64,000 nucleotides of DNA, from contig JBDOQK010000042.1 of assembly GCA_040437565.1 (NCBI GenBank), forward strand, positions 1 through 64,000. Direction: 5' to 3'. Below the pieces are notes generated by a model that saw only the letters and a program-made list of their open reading frames with translations, did not search any database and was not told the DNA's origin. A program made the position numbers and the translations under genes. Below are positions 57,303 to 64,000 of this stretch, piece after piece. The DNA comes from Albugo candida. Lineage: Eukaryota > Oomycota > Peronosporomycetes > Albuginales. How positions within the stretch are numbered: the first letter of the stretch is position 1; each line of letters starts with the position of its first letter.

Positions 57303-58099
57303 TATGAATTTACGCCAATTATATTCGTTAACGGTTTATGTTTGATGAATTTTCAATTTTGGCCGCAAAAAATAATAATTACAGGTTATAGATGACTTGC
57401 ACTATATATAAAAGACGAACCCAGTCGATAAAACTTCTTAACACCTATTTTTCCAAACTCAAAACATTTCCATCCAATTGACTCAATCATAAGCTTTCCC
57501 AAAGTAGAGAAAAGACGCATCTGCTTCCTCCCTAGGACGAGCTACCAAGTCAATATACTGGAGAGATGTCGGAATAGATGATGCATCGATCGTCCTCGCA
57601 GTAATGATTTTTGATCTTGATGAGTCAATTTTGGCAAAACCGTTGCAAATGGATGCGCCAATGCTTTTGCATCGACGCAATATAGTGTGATCGGTCGATA
57701 CTTGATAGAATCAACTCTCGATCTTTTTTTGTACAAAATGTGATTACCGAGTGATGTTGTGTAAAAAACACAGAAGCAAACTCGTATAATACTTGAAAGA
57801 CTTCATACATTTCTATCAATTCGCTCCGTTCAAATTTTATGATTTCAGCCGATCTATATTTCAGTATTTTTTTACCCCAATATTCGCTGTTTCTCAGCAT
57901 CACGGCCACTCTTCTTAGACTGTATAACGTTCCACACAATTCGTTTTATACATTTGTTCACCTAGATAATCTCTTTTTTCTCAGTTTGCGGGGCCATATA
58001 ACGAAATTGACTCAAGTATTGCACAGCGTAAGTATTGTAAATGGAGAATGCACCCCATGTTTTGTTCGAATGCCAGTGGTAAACGCAACGCTTTCAGCT

Positions 58100-60400
58100 A
58101 TAGGGAGATAAATTGCGGTGTTGAACAGAGGTATTTCGCTAGACAGGTATTTTATTCACATTATTGGTCATCGTCTGAACAATTAGATCTCCAGTTTCGT
58201 TATGTGACATTTTCCTGAGTCCAAGCTGATGGCAGTGATTCATTCTGGCTACCTAATCCAAGGCAATAAGAGGCTCTTGTTCATCTTGTAGAAATGGATT
58301 TAGGCCAGAATGACGGTGCTGTCTAGGGTAGCAGGTCGTAGAGGAGAGAAACATAGTATAGAGCAATAATTTGTAATCACAAATGTACCCCACAAATAAA
58401 CAGTTACTTGGGTACCATATTCTGCGCGATTTAATAAAGGAGTCCCTAATTAAATACCGAAGGGTCCTACCGTTGCGCGTTGCTCCAACACTCTTGCATG
58501 AATCAAACACGATAAAAGGTAGCATCGCCGCTTGCAATGCAAAATTTTCGGGAATACTTCAATTCCGATCGTATGATCGACACAATACTGCATATAACAT
58601 TTGGTCAACGTGGAAGAGAGAAAAAAGAGCAAACCCCGAAATAATTCTCGAGAAGTATTACCCGTTTGGTCGCATTCGAGATAAGCATACCGAACTCACT
58701 GCTACATACGAGGCCTTAATGCATAATATGATGTTGGACTTACTATTCTTGAAAAACCTAAACCGAGATCAAGTTGGGAGCATCCTAAGTCAGATGACCC
58801 ATATGTGGATATCAATGAATCTGTTGCTTCCAGACCATGTATGGAGAGATGGTAGCGAAAAGTAAAGGATGATAGTGGTTTTCCGTGCTTTTTACTCAGG
58901 CATAATCGATCTACCACTTGCATTTGGTTGGATCCAATTGGTGAGACAATGGTCGAGTGGATATAATGCAGAAATCGAGTAAATTCGTTATAAATTTCAT
59001 CAAATAACGTTTCTTCAGCCACACCAAAACTAATGATAGCTTTATCGTTGTAGAATTGTGTGGGGAGTAATATGTTGCAGTGGAACTACTTTGGATGATC
59101 CCTGTGGTATTACAATCACAAATTCGAATGCTCCATCTCATCCAGCACTTACAATGCTTTATTCCACACGGGAGACCCACTCTCCAATCGTTCCACTTTT
59201 CATGACAATGTGGCGCACTGGTCAACATGTTCGTGAAATCGCATCCGCAAAAACAGAGATCGCTAGAGTTGTAATTATTTTCTCGATGAAGCTACAGAAA
59301 TAGCAGGGATAATCGTTAGTGGGTCGGCTTTGAACTGGCGGAGTAATTTGATGCTTTGAACCTTCGGTCGTTCCACCAAAAAAGCGTTCTCCTCTACCAT
59401 CATGTCTAGAAAGATATGAAGAGTCACGACCCATCAGACGAACATTCTTGAAGGCATTGTCCTGGTTCCGATCAATCACAATCACTATCAGTTGATAGTT
59501 TGGACCAGTCTTACGTGAACGTCAAATCAAATACCAACCTACCATAAAACTGTTTTCAAGCAATGATATAAGTATCGAGTGAGTCGATGGTTAGATTCAA
59601 CAGAATGATGGAAATGTCAAGTCCCAGTATGTTTCTGCGAGGGCACGGCATGTTCCGACTTAGCAAGTCTAGGGATGATTTTCTGCTTGAAGTTGCACAG
59701 CTCATTGCGATAGATTCGTATGATTGTAAGTTTTAGGAAAATTCATTCGCTCTTATTTTCGCAAAGAAAGAATCAGTTGCGACAGTAGTGGCATTGATTC
59801 AATTATCATCTTATAAATATTGACTTACTATTTTCCTGAGATCTTGATTGCCATCAGATAAATTCATGCTGAGAGAAGAACGCTTGTTATAACTGCACGC
59901 TTTGATGAATGAACGTAAGGATACTGCCGTTGGCCATCAACAGCACCTTATTATTTGTGTACAAAAAACGAACTCGGTCGACGAAGTTATTCAAGCTTTC
60001 CTCTTCCCAATACACGAGTTTGCACGTCCAGTTGCCTCGATCATAAGCTTCTCGAAGCCAACAGAAGTCGGATACGCTTCTTCGACAGGAGAGCGAAAGC
60101 GTCTTGTATGCTGGCGAGATATCTAATGCGGTGAAAATTGACCGTGCCCTCACAAATACCTTTGTTCTAGATAGTTCAAATTTTGGTAGCAACTGTTATG
60201 ATCGATGCGCATCAATACTTCTGAATGTACTTTCGCATCGTCAAAAGGATTCAGATCGGTCTAATTTTGGCAAAATACGTCCTTGGTCTTTTTTGTATAA
60301 CAAGGTGATCGCCGATAATGTAGTGTTCGTGTTAAGATTCCTCTTTTCACTTCATGTTCGAACGCGATCTTTTATATAGTCGTGGTAAGCTAGCAAAATG
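58100..60400 (-). pseudogene. LINE copy 3 ORF2 remnant
   Basis: This is another minus-strand LINE of the same family. RT blocks appear right to left as VHSEVLMRIDHN (near 60190-60230), LREAYDRGNWTCKLV (near 60010-60060), FVDRVRFLYTNNKVLLMANG (near 59925-59985), a middle region with HDGRGERFFGGTTEG (near 59365-59410) and a C-terminal part with SRFRFFKNSKSNIILCIKA (near 58710-58770). Many frame changes are present, and the FADD active site was not located. It lies directly upstream of LINE copy 2 on the same strand. A plus-strand frame at 58383-58865 is open for 160 codons, but I read it as the reverse of the LINE tail. Confidence 0.65.
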
Positions 60401-62410
60401 CAGCCGTCAGTCCATTTTTTCTCAAGATAAACTACTTCGCATGTGCTTGATCGATTCTACCATTTCGTTCGTGCTTGCGTGCATTCAGAGAGGGTCTTGC
60501 TTTTCAGCCTCACTCAGAGAACTTCAATGCAACCCAATGGCATTTTATAATATCATATGTAACAGATTAGTCGGTCTTTGAAGTACTAAGAGAGCCCACT
60601 AATCCACCCAGCAATCTTTACATTTGAGGACAATTTTATAGAATTCAAGGACCCCCAGTTTTTGGTAACATTCCCGACAATAACGATTAAAGGACCAAAG
60701 GAAACTTTAGGGGTTTTTACATATACTTCGCACGATAATCGAAGCTCCCATCTTGGCTTCATCTTGCATTCTTATAGAGCAAATCTTGAATTTGCTTGAG
60801 ACTAGATTCGGAAAATGCCGTGACTGATTGGTGTCTTGGGAATGTGATGTTGCCCTAGTGCGGTTTGAAACACGCTGAGTATACTCATGATCATGTCGGC
60901 TATCTTGTGAAATATTCTTCGCAACTGCTTGTAACTGTTTCTTGACTTTAGCTGGTCAACCTGTTCTCATTTTTTCCTGGATTAAAAGCTGTCCGTACTT
61001 GTCCAATCACCAAACTCGCTTCTTATTTTATTTCCCAGAAAACAGAAGTTGTTGAAACGGTCTTGATGGAAATCTTTCAATGTTTCCGCTTCGGTTTATG
61101 AGTTAAATTTGCAATTTTTCTTTCATGTCAGATGATCTCCTCCATTTCGAGGTCTATAAGTTCAAGTGTTTGTAACATCTTGAATAGCTCTTGTGGCATC
61201 TATATGTAGTCCAGAAGACTCTTGCGTGGTAATGATCCTGTTAATATTTTATAAGCGTATGTTTGCTTTACAAGCGTCTACTACAACCAGCTGCGAAAGA
61301 CGTTCCAACTAAGCTGAACAACCTTAATCGTTCCCAATTTCTCCAATTGGAGCATCGAAAGCAATATCGACGACTATGTTAAAATCAAAATTACGATATG
61401 TGTTGCAGCCGGTTTCAAGATGTTCAAGAGCAGCTGTCAATTGAGAAGCACACATCTTTTTTTTGACTGGTGCATGTGATTTTGACTATACACCGGTGTA
61501 TTTGAAAAAAATGAACTCAACTAGCGTTTCAAATACCTCGTTTACTCAATCCAGTTTCTTTTTTTCTTTATACACTCATATACATAAGCAGTGGCGTTTG
61601 ACATATTAGAAGGTTAGACGATCGACAATTATACGCATTTAACTCGAAATTGGACCCTCCTTCTCAATTCTTCTTTATTTTCTGTACAAGAATAACTAGT
61701 CGTATCGGTTGAACAATCTTTGTTCATGACGCATCATATACGTTCGTCAAGAGAGTACATATGCAGCAGTCAAATCATCGATCATAGGTATCATTGGTAC
61801 AGATGAAATAGCCCTATTTTTTGCGAGTCATCACATCGCCTGATTAAGGTGATGCGCTCAACTGAATAATACAGTCACAGTATGCATATTCTGTGGACAC
61901 GAGTGCACATTTCTAGAGATGATTCATACCGAAAATAAAGATCCACGTCAAGAGAGAATTCAGAGAGAGGAGAATGGTAATGCAACTGATTATATGTGTG
62001 AGTCATATCCTGAAAATTTTCAATCAGGGAGCAGGAAAATGAAGTTGAGTGAAAAGTAGCAGAATGGGATAATCAAAATAATGAAACGTATTTAAAGTCT
62101 TTTCTAGAGGACGAATCTATATGTATTATCGAAATAATGAATGACGGGTGTTTTGTATTTTGGTCAAAAGCATTTGGTGAATGAAAATAAACAAGATATT
62201 GTTGCTTGCGGATTTATTTCAAATCTGCGCCGAGGAAGATGGATAAAGGAAGGGCACGGCTTTTGCAGATGCGCTTTCTTGTCAATAGCGCGCTACTAGA
62301 GAGCACTTAAGATTGTATTTGCAGTCCCTCAATGTCCAAGAACAGGCAACACCTGTAAATAGATCCAGATTAATTCACAAATGTCATATGGAGACACCTA
62401 AGACATAAAA
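60401..62410. other. No recognisable gene
   Basis: If LINE copy 3 were full length, its endonuclease would lie here on the minus strand. I found no convincing endonuclease motif; a few minus-strand stretches near 60750-61050 could be the linker between endonuclease and RT. Confidence 0.35.
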
Positions 62411-62644
62411 ATGTACCACAATGGGAAGAACTTCATCAGTGCTAATACTATAATAGATCGAACAGTAACGAGGGAGGAAATTGTTTCGACTGATAACCTT
62501 TCTCCTAATGACTGTACTATCCTTCTATACTGGATAATGAGTTTTTATCAGCACAACTCACTGTTGCGAGTTATCCACGTCATGCGAACAGCTCAATTTC
62601 TGATCGTGCTTCTGCCCCATTTCTTTGGTAGTAGGTTCAACTAA
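62411..62644 (+). CDS. Small open reading frame, unknown
   Basis: An ATG at 62411 opens 77 codons: a polar N-terminal half (TIIDRTVTREEIVSTDNLS), then a hydrophobic C-terminal half (ILLYWIMSFYQHN, TAQFLIVLLPHFF). There is no motif and no supporting context. It may be a chance frame. Confidence 0.2.
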   Translation: MYHNGKNFISANTIIDRTVTREEIVSTDNLSPNDCTILLYWIMSFYQHNSLLRVIHVMRTAQFLIVLLPHFFGSRFN

Positions 62645-63271
62645 GTATCATCCTACCTAAAAACAGACACCGTCAGCATATTCATTCGGCTCACCAGAAC
62701 AGATTTAATTAGATTTTAGAATTGTTTGCTGTCTATTGCGGGTGCTAGTCGTGCAAAACACATTTCTCGACAAAGATTTACTGATGATGGATACAAAAAA
62801 AGTGAACTAGATCAGGAAGATTTTGAAGTCACAGTCTCAGATTTTGGTTTTGTGCTATTGCAGTAATATTGTGCTACAGATTCATCTTGTGGCCAACTAA
62901 AAGTTGGACATCGTTCTGGCTCGCGTCCACAACCAAGTACCATGCAAAATCACTTGTTACCGGATGTCGGAGATCCGAAAGCTAGTATATTTTGCATTAT
63001 CCGAGCAGTTTTAAGCGAATAATGTAGAAACTGCTGGAGTGAGTCTAGCGATTCAGCATATTGGGGGGACTTTCGAATAGCAGCACCGAGTATTCATGAA
63101 TTACATACAATTTACGTGATGTCCACATCACAAAATTTTTAATACATTGTTCATCGATGTACTGCTTCGAAGGCTTGCATTGGAACTACTACGCAAATAC
63201 CAGGTAGAATCTATCATCTTCTGATTCTCAATGGGCCATTCCAAGGCACTCCGTACAAGCAGACAAGTCAG

Positions 63272-63646
63272 ATGTCTGTTGAATCCGATCCGGGCAGTCA
63301 GATACCTCATTTGATAGAAATCTATAAACAGCTCGAGTGGATCACTCTAGCTCGCTTCTGTATCACAGCAAAACTCTTTGCACTTTCTCGTGTCATTAGG
63401 CGTATGAAGTGCTTGGCAACAAATGCAGGTGGAGTTGTTGTTATCCTGCAACATAAAATAGATGATCAGCACACGATAATGCAGTACATGCATATTTTAA
63501 CTCAGCATACTAGTACAACTACGTTCTGGACGAATTGCCCATGCGGCAGTAAAGACGATGTTGGAATTAGACCTGACGGAGTTTGCAATGAACGGAGTGC
63601 GCTACAGCTCGACACAGTACTGATGAAAGACCTAAGGTCTATTTAG
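63272..63646 (+). CDS. Open reading frame of 124 codons, unknown
   Basis: An ATG at 63272 opens 124 codons with mixed globular-type composition (IPHLIEIYKQLEWITLARF, LFALSRVIRRMKCLATNAGG, TFWTNCPCGSKDDVG). The first 13 codons overlap an open frame on the other strand. No family is recognised and no promoter or 3' signal was identified. It could be an exon of a host gene or a repeat-derived frame. Confidence 0.28.
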   Translation: MSVESDPGSQIPHLIEIYKQLEWITLARFCITAKLFALSRVIRRMKCLATNAGGVVVILQHKIDDQHTIMQYMHILTQHTSTTTFWTNCPCGSKDDVGIRPDGVCNERSALQLDTVLMKDLRSI

Positions 63647-64000
63647 ATGAATGAAGAAGAGCAAAAGTAGCAAAAATAAATGTCGTCATCAAGTATTCCA
63701 GTGAATGCGTCTGGGCAAACTTCCGAAAGAAAAACCATGTAATGATTGCATTACTAGTTTGCAGGCATCATCAAAGACCAATGCTAATCTCTCACAAGAA
63801 ACTCTTTTGTCTTGGTTGCGGAGGAACTTTGATAAAAAAAAACTAGCTTCCTGCATTAACCTGGTCAATTATTAGAAGCCCCCGCTATGTCTTCAGTTGG
63901 TATTTGTTCCTAACTTCATATGTGAGTAGGAGTTTACTCCATTCGAGCAAGCTACAGTGTATTAACAAAACCGCAATTTTTCGGCAAGAACTGATACAAG
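63647..64000. other. No recognisable gene
   Basis: Short frames only to the end of the window. Confidence 0.4.

Larger units (their letters stand above)
55195..57404 (-). mobile_element. Tc1/mariner-like transposon, copy D, inside a LINE
   Basis: The left end is CAGTGCACACCACCTATAACC (55195 on) and the right end GGTTATAGATGACTTGCACTA (to 57404) is its imperfect inverse, followed by TA. The left flank reads CCA, so the left TA is no longer visible. The interior is colinear with copy A (2243-4267), including the poly-T where both are cut by a gap (57180-57279 here). The copy sits within the RT of LINE copy 2, so it is the younger of the two insertions. Confidence 0.85.
53150..57960 (-). mobile_element. 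LINE copy 2, interrupted by a Tc1-like insertion
   Basis: The minus strand carries one LINE ORF2 remnant in two parts. The first RT part lies at 57404-57960 (YKKRSRVDSIKYRPITLYCV, LLRGRSMHH, then FGKAYD near 57485). The rest follows left of the Tc1-like element (55195-57404): AKQGDPLSALLFL near 55080-55130, FKYLGISFGQIP near 54765-54800, and the C-terminal finger ILCTQNCFGAGESDQHLF near 53560-53615. Block order and spacing match the LINE at 5040-7450. Frame changes are numerous. The insertion falls within the segment encoding the VRLLYTN block that follows KAYDR in this family. Confidence 0.8.

Noticed and set aside
58383-58865. 160-codon plus-strand frame that looks like a clean gene
   Set aside because: On the opposite strand the same DNA contains LINE C-terminal blocks in family order, such as SRFRFFKNSKSNIILC, so the plus frame is best read as a shadow of that LINE remnant.

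Overview
The window reads as an A+T-rich, repeat-dominated stretch of a eukaryotic nuclear genome, most likely an oomycete (water mould, downy mildew or white rust type). Three things point there: the style of the non-LTR reverse transcriptases, the Mutator-like transposase around 48-50 kb, and the small spliceosomal-type introns. The species cannot be fixed from the sequence. There are 18 assembly gaps of exactly 100 N. Eleven of them are flanked by the same sequence on both sides, some copies identical and some about 2-3% different, as expected when the two haplotypes of a heterozygous diploid are scaffolded end to end.

Layout. 0-2.2 kb: weak coding remnants. 2.2-4.3 kb: copy A of a TA-targeting, Tc1/mariner-like DNA transposon. 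5.0-7.45 kb: a LINE reverse-transcriptase remnant. 10.2-12.0 kb: a broken Ty1/Copia element, with a LINE ORF1-like or gag-like frame just beyond it. 13.7-14.3 kb: a MITE-like element with inverted ends. 14.75-18.26 kb: an island visibly richer in G+C, with a minisatellite and coding-like remnants. 19.3-21.2 kb: a second, older Tc1-like copy (B). 21.2-31 kb: mostly no recognisable genes, including a 1.58-kb duplicated segment. 30.9-38.6 kb: an old Copia element whose 5' LTR is split by the best preserved Tc1-like copy (C). 40.3-40.9 kb: an intact small gene for a predicted secreted, cysteine-rich protein. 44.3-45.6 kb: a remnant Copia element with a 5-bp target duplication. 45.5-49.9 kb: haplotype duplications leading into a decayed Mutator-like transposase. 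50.6-52.1 kb: a gag-like fossil. 52.5-52.9 kb: an open coding exon of unknown function. 53.15-60.4 kb: two same-strand LINE copies, one interrupted by a fourth Tc1-like copy (D). 60.4-64 kb: no recognisable gene.

Nearly everything recognisable is transposon-derived and decayed, so the window is best understood as a nest of mobile elements laid down in layers. Some of the order can be read directly: Copia 1 landed first and Tc1-like copy C later jumped into its LTR; the 53-58 kb LINE landed first and Tc1-like copy D later jumped into it. The best candidate for a working host gene is the secreted protein at 40274-40924. I saw no rRNA or tRNA gene, CRISPR array or prokaryote-style operon, and no clear new multi-gene system.
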